Shown here: one piece after another, positions 1-10,970 of the stretch
Numbering within the stretch: position 1 is the first letter of the stretch
Layout of the letters: each line of letters opens with the position of its first letter
Assembly: GCA_010015655.1 (NCBI GenBank)
Contig: ML976735.1
Span: forward strand, 142,669-206,668
DNA length: 64,000 nt
Source of the DNA: Bimuria novae-zelandiae CBS 107.79
Taxonomy: Eukaryota; Ascomycota; Dothideomycetes; Pleosporales; Didymosphaeriaceae
Direction of reading: 5' to 3'
Made by a program: the position numbers and the translations under genes
Notes under the pieces: generated by a model
Told to the model about the DNA's origin: nothing
Seen by the model: only the letters and a program-made list of their open reading frames with translations
The model's database searches: none

Positions 1-258
1 ATACCATGGGACTCTATGGGACAAGGAGGATATATATACAGGATGGTTTCCTTTATACGCTCCTTGTAGTCAACTGAAATATCTTCTATGCGAGTACCTT
101 CTCCTATACAGACTAATAGTTATCTTATTCGTTATAAGATTGGATTATTTAACCGCGCTTAATTATCGCATTAACTCGTACTATTAAATAACCCGTGAGA
201 CGCCTTATTACCTTACCGCCCTAACCCGGATCGGACCAAGCGAGTGCACCTTATAACA
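1..258 (+). repeat. Gypsy-1 5' LTR (3' portion only)
   Basis: It matches the 3' LTR at 15341-15885 once the solo LTR there is removed, and ends with the same TATAACA-type terminus at 258. The first roughly 190 bp of the LTR lie outside the window. A TATATATA promoter-like run is visible near position 30. Confidence 0.9.
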
Positions 259-1164
259 CTTTAACTACCCTACGGTACAACATGGCAGGACTAAGCACCA
301 CCCTAGCAGCCAAGCCCGCTGCCCCGGCCCTAACAGCCCGAATCTAGGACCAAGACCCTGTGGAAGTCGTGGCCAAACAAGCAGCTCAGATCTCTCAGCT
401 CTAAGAAATCATCAACGAGATAGGCAAAAAGATAAGTAAGTGGGAGGATACAAAGCATCAACTAAAGGTCCCAAAGCCAGAACCCTACACCAGAAAGGGT
501 CACCCAGGAACGTTCTTAACGCAGATAGAACTGTTTAACTATTATAACCTAGGGAGGTTTAAGACAGAATAAGACAAGATCTTAGTCGCTTACATGAACA
601 TGCAGGACAAGGCAGCTATATAGGCCTAACTAATAATTAATAATTTCCTTAAGCATAGTAAGCTTAAGAAATATAAATTAGAAGCTATAAAGGAAGCCTT
701 TAAAAGTTAAGAGTCCTTTTGCAAGGTTATAAGAAGAATATTTAGCACGATTAATAAAGAACACTAGGCAGAGATACGCCTTCAACGACTCTAATAAGAA
801 AGGTTAGCGATACTCTACACACTAGAGTTTAAGCAGATCACAGTAGAACTAAAGGGATAGGGAGAAGCCCCACTTATAATCGCCTATTACAACGGGCTAA
901 AAGAATTAGTCAAGGACGAACTAGTACACTAGGCAAAGGCAGACAATTTAGATAAACTTATAAACAACGCTATCACCGCGGACAACCGCCTTTTCGAGCG
1001 AAAACTAGAGAAGCAACATGGCAGCTGAATGTCCTCTAAGAGGGACTCGGGAAATCGACCTGCAGCCAGGGACCGAGACAGAGACGTTATTATGACTAAT
1101 GAAGCCCGCTGGCACAAGAAACAGGCGAATAAGGGCAAGAGGCCCTAGAAGTCCTATCAGCGAA

Positions 1165-4100
1165 TAGACTTGTCAACAATCAAGCGGCTTGCAAGCGCTT
1201 GATTGATAGCTTAATAACTATTAATCCTATCAAGTCAAGCTCGCCTATACTAATTTATTAGCAATCTAAGCTAAGGAGGGTTAGCTTAATTATTTAGCTT
1301 AATAGGCTTAATTAAGGTAGCGCGTGAGGCTACTCGTTTTATAGTAAGAGCAATGTTATAATAGGTTTTTAGTGTTATAGTTATTTTAGTACTTCTTTAT
1401 ATACTAATTAATTAATGTCTCTTTCTTTATCTAATCTATCGCTGAAAATACGCTACCTTCGGCAATAGATTAGACAAAGTTCTTAGTTTAAATCTCTACA
1501 AAGTTAGTTATATCTTTTGCTATTTTTAGCAAGGCGCTTTTACTAGGGGAGGTAGGTAATTATCTTAACCCTAAACAACCTGTTAAAAAGAGTGGATAGT
1601 CTACTAATACCTCTCACGTGATCACGCGTAGTTAGTGTCTTGGCAGCCTCTACGAGCCTTATATAGGCTCTTACGCGCCTTCTAATAGACAGCACATAAT
1701 GCTAAAACTTATGCCTTTTATTATAACCTAATACTACGTTATTTTTTTGCTCTTATCGCCCTTATTATATTGCCACCGCCATGCCTCCTAAGAAACGCGC
1801 CTCTAATAACCTTACTCGCCTAAAAAAACGCGTTAAATCCTCTATCGCTCGCGGCACTATTAGCTAGCCTATACCTATTAATAGTTAGCTATTGCTATTG
1901 CCGTCGCGTCTATCACCTTGCAGAGCTCTCGTAGAGGCGTCCTAGGCTTTAACTTTTAAGTCGCAACTACGCGAGTCGCGGCCTAAAAATGCTATTATTA
2001 CGCTTACTAAGGGCAGCAAGAGGGTAATAGCAGCATTATCTATAGTAGCCCTAGATAATAAGAACTTGTAAGAGGCGCTGGACGCGAGCCTTATAGACAA
2101 CTTTAAGGGAATTAATTAGGGGCGTTTACGTAAGTATATAAAGCCGCTCTCGTCGCAGAAGTCGCGTAAGAGCTAGATCTATCGCTATAGCTACCGCGTT
2201 GCGCTGCTAAAGGACCTAAGTAAGCTATACTTCGTGTGCCGTCACTGCTACGAGCATAAGTACACAGATACTAGCGTCGGGATATATAAGATAACGCTCT
2301 TAACGTTGTTGGCGTAGTAATACTTAGAGCTACCTAAGCGCGGCTATAGCTATAGTAAGTTAGCTATTACTATAAAACCTACCTAGCTACAACGCCTACT
2401 TAAGGTTAGTAATAACAGCGTGTTATAGAAGGTAGCTAACAAGCTTACTAGCTTTAATACCTAGCGCTTCTAGCTAGCAGCTATTAGCTAGCTTGTTAAG
2501 AATAATTACCCTCTCTCTAAGTTTAAAACACTAGCTTTTTAACGCCTCCTTAAAGCTGCTAACCCACTAGCAGAACGAGCGCTTTAGACGTCTTATATAA
2601 GCGTCTCCTAGTACGTTACGCGCTTATACGAGCACCTAAAGCCGCGCGTTATCTTATAACTATCGCAGGCGCTTAGCAAAGTACACCTTAGCTTTAATAG
2701 ATAGATAATAAAGGGCGGCAAGCGTGGCTTTCTAGGCGTCGTTACGCACTTTGTTAATAGTAGAGGCAACCTGTAGGACTTGCCTATAGCGCTGCCCTAG
2801 CTAACAGGCGCTCACAGTGGCGAGAGGATAGCCGAGGTTATTATAAAAACGCTACAGGATTTTAAAATTACGTTGTAGTTAATTAGTTACTTCGTGCTTA
2901 ATAACGCTACTAACAATAATAGTACTATTATAATAGTAGCTTAAGAGTATAGTTTTAATGCTACCTATTAGCGCCTCCGCTACGGACCTTACACGCTTAA
3001 CCTTATTAGCTAGACGCTCCTCTAGGGCAAGGGCAGCGTTGCCTCGTTTAATAATAATATATAAGAGCTTACTAATAAGCATAATTTTATAAAGGAGTGG
3101 AGGCGCGTAGGCCCACTCGGCGTACTACTTAGTATTATTAACTACATTAAAACGCTACAATAGCATAAGCTCTTTAAGGACTTCTAGCGTTTTACCTACA
3201 CTAAGCTATTATCTAGCGCGTTAGCCGACAATCGTAAGATCTTTAAGCCTATTAAACCCGTTATTACGTAGTAGAACTTGTACTATCTATACTTTAAGCG
3301 TGCTGTAAAGCTATAGTTTATAGTTAACGCCTACGCTACTCACTATATATAGCGGGTGTAAAGGGAGGACACGTTTGCGCAAAGTCGTAGTAATAAGCTG
3401 CTAGTTACGCAGTCGTGGATACGATTAGACGGCCTTATAGGTGCTAATTAGGCAGTAATTACAGAGTATATAGATATCTTAAAACTACTTAAGACTACTA
3501 TAAAGCGCCTCGAAGGGCGCGGAAAAAGCAGCAGTTTTAAGGCTATTACTAAGATAATTCTAATATTTAAATACCTGCTTACCTACTACGAGCAGCGCGT
3601 TAACATATATAAAGTAGTTAACTATAACAAGCACGATAAGTTACCTAAAGATTATATTATAATTAACTTGCGCGTAGCTTAGTAAAAGGCTAATAATTAC
3701 TACTCTAAGCTGGACGACTCGCCCGCGTACTACGCCGCTACAATACTCTATCTAATATACAAGTACTACTGCGATAAGGCGTGGGCTAAGAAGCCTAACT
3801 AGCTTAAGGCTAGTAACGCTAGCTTTTAGGCGCTTTAGGTGTAGTATAATAACTCACCGCGCGTGGCAAGGCCGTTAGCAGTAATCCTAAGCAATATAAA
3901 TAACGCGATTAATAGTATACTTAACCTTATTACTACTAGTAGCCTTACTACTAATAAGGACAAGTTTAAGAGGTAGAAGCGCAGCGAGCTAGTAGCTAAA
4001 AGAGGTATAGAACACGCAGATAACCCTATTAAATACTAAGTAAGCATGCGCGATTACTACCCTAGCCTTAGTAAGCTTGCGCTTAACGTACTCTCTATCC

Positions 4101-4502
4101 TAGCGTTAAGCTATAAGTATAAGCGCCTGTTTAGTGAGCTAGGCGACCTCTTAGAGCCGCGACGACGACGTCTAGGACCTTAACTTCTAGCGGCAATACA
4201 GTGCGTACGACGGTGGCAAAGAGCTAGCCTTAGAGGCGATAATAAGGTGGTAGAGGAGGAGGAGGCAGCAGACAACGACAATATAGAGCTTTTATGCAGG
4301 CTAGCGACTTAGGACGACGAAACTTAATACTAAGGCTAGCGCCAGTACAGGCTATTAAGCCTATTAATTAAGCCTCAATTAAGCTTCAATTAAGCTCACG
4401 ATCTTAGCTTGTTAGCCCTAATAATCTAAGCTGACGCCCTTAAAAAACGAGCAATCCAAGCTAACGCCTCAGCTTGGATTGGCTTGATTATTGACAACTA
4501 TG
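1165..4502 (+). mobile_element. Complete hAT DNA transposon inside Gypsy-1 gag
   Basis: The element is 3338 bp. The left end reads TAGACTTGTCAACAATCAAG and the right end, reverse-complemented, reads CATAGTTGTCAATAATCAAG. The 8-bp direct repeat TCAGCGAA flanks it at 1157-1164 and 4503-4510, the TSD length of hAT elements. Subterminal hairpins lie near both ends (CAATCAAGCG/CGCTTGATTG at about 1177-1206 and CAATCCAAGC/GCTTGGATTG at about 4451-4481). It encodes one transposase frame in plus orientation. The first TIR base is T where the related MITE at 45540 has C, a RIP-type change. Confidence 0.95.
1781..4327 (+). pseudogene. hAT-family transposase, colinear but RIP-inactivated
   Basis: From ATG 1781 to TAA 4325-4327 the frame is colinear over 849 codons with no indel, only substituted stops (for example TAG for Gln). 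Residues from about 151 contain a BED-like zinc finger start (FVCRHCYEH). Around 2690-2860 is the catalytic-core pattern with KGGKRGFLG, then DLPIALPQLTGAHSGERIAE, typical of fungal hAT transposases. At 4052-4180 is the C-terminal hAT dimerisation region (YPSLSKLALNVLSILALS followed by LFSELGDLLEPRRR). A normal protein would be about 848 aa. The nuclear transposase would cut and paste the element through its TIRs, but this copy cannot be translated. Confidence 0.93.
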
Positions 4503-5510
4503 TCAGCGAAAGGATGGACTTTCGCCTGAGGAACGTGAACGAAGGTTCAAAAACAAGGCATGCCTACGTTGTGGAGAGCAAGGACACTTTGCTAAGGACT
4601 ACGAAAAGCGGAAAACTAAGATTAACACAACTAACCTCGTCCGAGTAGTAATAGCCACTCTTACACTAGCGGCAACAAACGAAGTAGATCTTACACAAGA
4701 AATCCCGGAATTAGCTAAATGGCAGGAGGAACGAATAGTCCTCTAGGAACACTAGATCTATTAGCGGCTTGCTAATAATATCTATTAGATGTGCAATAGT
4801 AAGTTGCACTACTTATTATAATATAAAGCGAAGGTTACCGTGCAAAGACCGCACGCATGGGACGTCTATTAGCTTGCTAAGAAACTATAAGGCCTACCAG
4901 AACAGTACCTACGTTAGGTAACAGCACTTAAGTAATATAATTACGCTAAATAGTGGCAATGCACGCGTAAAGGATGCTATTAGTATTCTAAGGCCTAAGT
5001 CTAGACTATATATGTTTTAGGGGACTCTAAGCATTATCGCTTAAAGAAGAACTAGTGTAATGTACCTAATAACTACTATAAGCATTTTCCTGTATACTAG
5101 ACAAAGCACTACAAGTAGAATAGGTGGTATACATGCTTTAAGGATAACTGCGAACTACACTAATAGTAGAAATTCGAGACAGGATGGTTTCCTTAGGGCC
5201 TGGATCCCTGCGACCTTGACACGATAATAGGGGACACCTAACTAAGAGAGGACAAAGACTATATAAAGCTTACTTAGGATTAATGTAACCTATAGTGCTT
5301 AGCGCACCTAAGCCTTTAAGAAGAAGTAGCCTTAGTATAAGAAGGTTTAAAGCATAACGCCTTATTAAACTACGAATGCCTTACTCTAAGATGTACCCGG
5401 CACGGAATGCCCGGAGTATACAAATCCGACAGGATCCGGGAATCCTACACCGTATACCAGTAACGATATACGTGGCATAAGGTACAGAAAGTCTCTACGC
5501 TATCTAAGGT

Positions 5511-5703
5511 TGTCGCGGTGAGCAGAGCTGGACAGTACGCAGGGAAATTAAAGGATTAAACTAAGGTTATACTATCTAGGAACTACAGAAGATATAGGTG
5601 CGCAGGCACAAACAACACTAGTCCTAGATAGGTGGAAGGTAAGTCGCAACCATGCCAAGGTAAGAGTAACTATCTTGTAAGGTAAGGGCTATAAACCGTA
5701 ACA
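5511..5703 (-). repeat. Copia-1 3' LTR
   Basis: It is 193 bp and, on the minus strand, begins TGTTACGG and ends CACCGCGACA, so the TG..CA termini are conserved. It differs from the 5' LTR by a handful of C/T and G/A changes. Confidence 0.93.
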
Positions 5704-5789
5704 CACCCCCCAGCTGGCGTAGACTTAAAGGTTAGTAAGTCAACGACAGCTAATCAGTATTAGTATATATAGAGGGCGTTAAGATTATC

Positions 5790-8700
5790 CTTATTAACCT
5801 AACGCAGTCCTTTTAGGCGCTTAGTAATATTAACAAGGCTAAGTTAGCAGACAAACTTTATAAACTTCTACTTAGGTAGAATCTTCGTGAGTCCATCGGC
5901 AGGCATATAGTCAGTAGGGACCTATTAGACGTTAATACGAAAGGCTTCAACTTCCTATCGAATCCAAAGCTAGTAGATGTCGACATGTTTAACTTTTATA
6001 TAGAGCTTGTCTTATTACTTAGTAACAATACCAACAGTCTACTAATTATCACACTAGATAGTAGGTGTATAATTAAGCGTAAAATTAATGCTAGTAAAGA
6101 AACGCATCTACTTCTCTATTTATAAGGCAGCGAGTAAGAGCAAGAGTAGTTTAGACTCTATAGTTAATTTTATAACTATGCGCTGCACTATTAACTTCTA
6201 GTTAATTATTAGCCTACTAAACTTAAATACGTAACCTTAAGAGCTCTAACAAATTTTAGGTTTATCAGCGTATAAGGCGTTAGATAATCTAAAGAAGAGA
6301 GGATCGTAGTATATTAAATCGTTAGAGAGATACTTAGCCACGTCTTACGTACTAGCAAAGGCTTTAAGAGCAAGAGCCTTTGTGCTGAGCAGGTAGCGCT
6401 AGGTCTAGCGTATCTTTAAGACGTAAGACTATCCTAGGTTAGTAAGATGGCAAGCAAACACAACGTGCGTTTAAGCGACGTTAGGTCTGCCCTAGATAGT
6501 AATGTATGCAAGTAAGCTAACTAGTTATTAATAGAGCTTTATTTAAGTAATATTAGGCTCCTTAGTAGACTGCGGCAGCTAGTTCTCCGTAAGTAGGATG
6601 TTTAGAGCCTTGCCCACAGCCTTAATGCTAAATCGAGCGCACACCTTATTAATAAAGGCGTCTTGGACTAGCCAGGTCTTGTGCAACGCTCGATCGCGGA
6701 CAATACGGATTCCAAGAAACTAGGTAAGGTCTCCTATAGATTTGATGTTATATAGGTCCACCAGATTCTTCTTAAAGGGCCTGTGGAGATAGGCGTTTGA
6801 TTAATAAAACGCTATAACAATGTTGTCAACGTAGATAAATAGGATGAGCCAGCGGCTTGTGTATAAGTAAGGAAAGCCTTTAACTAGCTTTAGACCCAGC
6901 TTAACAAGCTATCGGCGTAGCTTATTATACCATAGTAGTAATAACTCCTTCAGGCCGTACAGGGCGCGGAGCACCAGCATAATCTCGCCTTTAGTGTGGC
7001 AGAATAGCTTAGGTATTTCAGCGTATAGCTTCCAATCAATCTTAGCGTTTAGGAAGGCAGTAGGAACATCGTACTACTTTAGCTCTAAATTAAAGTAATT
7101 AGTAATTATAATAAAAGCGCGAAAGTTGCGGATCGCGAGTATAGTAGTGTACGTATTATTAAGCAGAGCTTAAAGATCTCCTTAAATAACAAGTTAAGCC
7201 TTAAACCGTGAGAGGTATCTATCTCCGTCAATCTTATACGTAAATACCCATATTAATAGTAGCACCTTAGCGTCTATAGTAGCCTTTATTTTTATAGTCT
7301 TTTTAAAGACTCCTTTAGCGCGTAGAGCCTGCTATTCAACCTCTATAGCGCGTTAGAATTAATTACCAAATATATATATATTAAGCTGCTTTACTGCCTT
7401 AGGTAAAGGTAGTAGCTAAGGCTAATAGATTCTTAGTATCTTATCTATAGTAGGTATAGTGCGAATCTTGGTCGAGAATGCACGGAGATAGTTAATAAGA
7501 GGTATAGCTCCTAGCGCTATAGTATATGTATAAATTATAAAGTTATTAAGATCTTTTTGCTTTCAATTGCGTTTGCCAGTAAGGATAAGACTTATATTAT
7601 TTAGATCTAGATTAATATCTTGTAGAGCTCTCTCGCCGCGTTAGCAATAGCCCTTAGGTACTTTATTACTCTTAGGAGTCTAATTGCTTGTGGCAGTAGA
7701 TATTGTAGGTCTAGGGGTAGGTAGCTGTTACTGTGTTGATTTAAATGCGTTGTTAGTCTGTTTACCCCCCACCTGGGAGCCTGTAGCTCCTAAAGCTAAG
7801 GTCGTAGGTGTTTCTGCTAGGCGGCGACGTTAACGAGTAGTTAATAAATCTTTAATATTAATATTATGTTAATATTCCTTTAGGTATTTAAGTAGTTCGA
7901 TCATTTCCTTAAGCACTAATTCTAACAGATACCTATCTATCCTATTAAAGAAAAGTGTAGGCTTAAATATAACATCGCGTGTGACAATAATAGTATCCTT
8001 TATAGGTAGCTATATGCGGAAGATATTAGTGCCTTAGTAGCTAATAAAGTGGCTAATAAGAGTGCGTAATTTAAGCTTATTAGCAGCTCTTAAATTACGA
8101 TTATAGACGTAGGCGCGATAGCTAATAGGCCTTATATAAGCGACGAGTGGCTTTCGTCCCTATACGATCTCGTACGGTGTCTTCTAGCCTAGTGCTTTTA
8201 TGGGCGTGCGGTTGAGGATGTACGCGGCAGTGCGATATATCTTATATAATAGGTTCTTTAGTAGTTTGGCGTGTATGCGCATAGCGCGAGCTCGCTGTAT
8301 AAGTACTCCGCTAGCACGTTTGATAAGTCTATTTAGTTCCTTTGTTCTAGCAGGTGCTGGCTTATACAGCATACCTAGCTCTTCTATTATATTAATAAGG
8401 TTATTTCTAAATCCTCTCTTATTATCGCACTAAATAGTAACTACGTTAGCGTTATATACACGCTAGATCCTGCGGATTAAGGACATAAACTAACGTATAA
8501 AGGTTATCTTGTCTTTTTGCTTAACTGTGGCGATTTCATGCCACTTTAAGTACTTATCTATAGAGTGTAGGGCGTACTTGCTGCCGTCAATACACTCCTC
8601 TCCTACAGGGATAATGTAGATAAGGTCCATCGCGATTTAATAGAATAGTTTTTGTGCGCGGCTCTTGGCCAGGCGCCTTAAAATAATATAAGTTATTTAA

Positions 8701-10590
8701 GTCTTAATATATATCTTATATTAATAGTCTATGTGTTCTCTAGTTAATTAAACACCTTTAACGTTTAATTTAAGATAGTTAACTGCTTTCTAGCCTAGAT
8801 AGGCCTAGATATAATAAGCAGCACGCTAATTAATAACATTAGTAGGCTTTAGCGCGTACGACGGGCAGTATAATGCCCTAAACGTACTTAATAGTAAGCG
8901 TAGAAGCGATAGCGGCGATCGATATAACGGTTTAGCATCTATTAGCCAGTGGCCTCTATTATACTTAAGTTAGGTAATAACGTTTGATGGTTGGCGCATG
9001 TACAGGATATCACGGCCAGAGTTAAAATAGATAGACTCTGTACGGCAGTAAGCAAGTCCTAACAAGCTTATAAGAAAGCCTTTAATATATGCGACATGCG
9101 TTAACTCTAGCGTTTATATCCTATATAGTATTTAAGCGACGAGTTCTATCGTGCTCTAAGCTATAATTAAGATTTAGCTATTATTAGCGTGAATATAGCG
9201 ACGTTACGGATTATCGTTTATCCTCTTCTAGCCATGCCATAACTCTGTATTAATAACGTAGGTGTTTGACCCTAGATCGATAATCTATTAGTTAAGGAGC
9301 TTAGCCTTATTAGCGTTGTCTCTAACCATTACTGTAAGCTCTCCGTTAGGCTTAGCGTTGTTATCTAATATAATTATTTTTAAATTGTTGTTCGATTATT
9401 CTTTAAGAGATTTAAGAGATTTGGGCTCAAGAGAATCGGCTTAATCGATACTAATATGTAATAGGCTAGTAATTACTATAAACGTGTTGCTATTCTTAGC
9501 AGGAGGATTACTATTATTAACTTATAGTAATTTAGTGTTCTAAGGTTATTAGGCTGCCTACTTCCTAAGAGTAGTCTTAATATATATATTAATTTTAGAG
9601 TCCTTTCGTGCTTCCTTAACCTTGCGTATAGCTTTAGCTATAGGCTAATAGTTCTTTGGACGTTGTAGGTAGCGTGGGTTAAGAATAAAGCAGTTAGTGT
9701 ACTAATACTTCTTTTTATAGATATAGTTTCTAGGTGGCTTGTCTTGGTCACGGCTGCTACCGCGATTACCTTTTATAGGCTATAAATTAACTTACTTTAC
9801 GACTTTAAGCTTAGTAGTAGCTATTGCTAGGCCTATTAAGTGTAGCTTAGTGCGTCGTAGATATGTAGTTATCTTGGCGACGTACGTCTCTAGAGATGCT
9901 ATCTTGGTAGTAGTGCCTCGCGCTTTATGCTTAAAGATCTCGCGCAGGCAGGAAGTGGCATATTCCTAATTAATTACCTTATAGGCAATAAGGAAGTCCT
10001 CTTGTAGTTAATTACTATTAGTCTTAGGCAAGCTAACAGCCTTGCCCTAAGCTATAATATATACCTAGTCTAATAGCTATTACTTAATCTTCTTTATAGC
10101 TCGTGGCGCAGTCTTAAGAGCGTTATACTTATTAGCAAGCTTATAGTAACGTGTTGCGTCTATAGGGTAAAAGAACTTCTTAAGTATAACTAGTTAGTTA
10201 TACGGGGTATTATAATCCTTAATTAGGTGTATGTAACGTGCAGCAATTGTCTTACTAATATTTATATTTAAGTTAGCTAGTGCCTTTATTTAAGTGTAAT
10301 ACTTAGTACGATAGCGTTCCTATTAATTACATTTTTATTAATAGGAATCTTAATTATTAGCGGATAAGTGAGAGAGTCTAGTAGCTTTAAGCTTATAATT
10401 AGTAAGTTAAGGCTTAAGAGGCTCTTATAGCTTAGGGAGAGTCTCCTTTACTATATTAGGGTTAATATATTACTAGAGGCCATGTCGATTAGCGACGTCT
10501 TAGCAAATAAACAACTAAGTAAACTAGTTATCTAGTGTATTCAGGACAATAGTGACTCGCGTTACAGTAGGGTCGAACTTAGTAGCCATT
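5790..10590 (-). pseudogene. Copia-1 gag-pol, RIP-inactivated
   Basis: On the minus strand gag opens at ATG about 10588-10590 and runs to about 9560. A protease-like region follows near 9250. Integrase spans about 8900-7900 and contains the Copia signature AAYILNRTP at about 8190-8220. Reverse transcriptase spans about 7400-6500 with the catalytic box read as YVDNIVIAF at about 6800-6840, where the second Asp has become Asn. RNase H follows toward 5790. Stops are mostly TAG/TAA substitutions rather than indels. Confidence 0.85.
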
Positions 10591-10758
10591 GCAGAGGCTA
10601 TAGTCAATAGTATTTAATAGATCCAGGTAGAGATCCTAGTATGTGCGCCATAGGGATGCGCAAGTAAACAAGTGCGTTATAGAAAACGCGGTATAGTAAC
10701 ATACGACTCGTAAGTAGAATAACGTTATAATAGTAGGTAAGAATAATCCTAGGTGCAA

Positions 10759-10772
10759 GCTAGGCTTATAAC
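10759..10772 (-). other. Copia-1 primer-binding site (half initiator-tRNA type)
   Basis: Immediately inside the 5' LTR the minus strand reads GTTATAAGCCTAGC. It differs only by G-to-A and C-to-T from GTTATGAGCCCAGC, which complements the anticodon stem-loop of a eukaryotic initiator tRNA-Met. Copia-type elements are known to prime from an internal half-tRNA of this kind. The same motif follows the LTRs at 50153 and 56548. Confidence 0.8.
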
Positions 10773-10965
10773 TATCGTGGTAAGCAGAGCTGGACAGTAC
10801 GTAGGGAAATTAAAGGATTAAACTAAGGTTATACTATCTAGGAACTATAGAAGATATAGGTGCGCAGGCACAAACAACACTAGTCCTGGATAGGTGGAAG
10901 GTAAGTCGCAACCATGCCAAGGTAAGAGCAACTATCTTGTAAGGTAAGGGCCATAAACCGTGACA
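10773..10965 (-). repeat. Copia-1 5' LTR
   Basis: It is 193 bp and on the minus strand starts TGTCACGG. The inner end reads CACGATA, a RIP-altered form of the CGCGACA terminus seen in the other LTR. It abuts the TSD AAGGT at 10966-10970. Confidence 0.93.
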
Positions 10966-10970
10966 AAGGT

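Larger units (their letters stand above)
282..5505 (+). pseudogene. Gypsy-1 gag, interrupted by the hAT element
   Basis: The reading frame opens at ATG 282 and runs through a retrotransposon gag domain, with stops only where CAG or TGG has become TAG. The hAT element splits it at 1165-4502. Removing the element plus one copy of the 8-bp TSD rejoins the frame exactly. Downstream at about 4558-4610 is a nucleocapsid knuckle with the pattern C-x2-C-x4-H-x4-(C). Its last Cys codon reads TAC, a G-to-A change typical of RIP. The equivalent knuckle in Gypsy-2 (53395-53440) is intact. Confidence 0.85.
5511..10965 (-). mobile_element. Copia-1: complete Ty1/Copia retrotransposon, reverse orientation, nested in Gypsy-1
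   Basis: The element is 5455 bp with two 193-bp LTRs and the 5-bp TSD AAGGT at 5506-5510 and 10966-10970. Read on the minus strand the order is 5' LTR (10773-10965), primer-binding site, gag, protease, integrase, RT, RNase H, a purine tract ending GGGGGGTG (5704-5711) and the 3' LTR (5511-5703). Integrase before RT defines Copia. It interrupts the gag-protease part of Gypsy-1, so it inserted later. Both elements are now RIPed. A solo LTR of the same family lies at 48635-48849. Confidence 0.95.
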
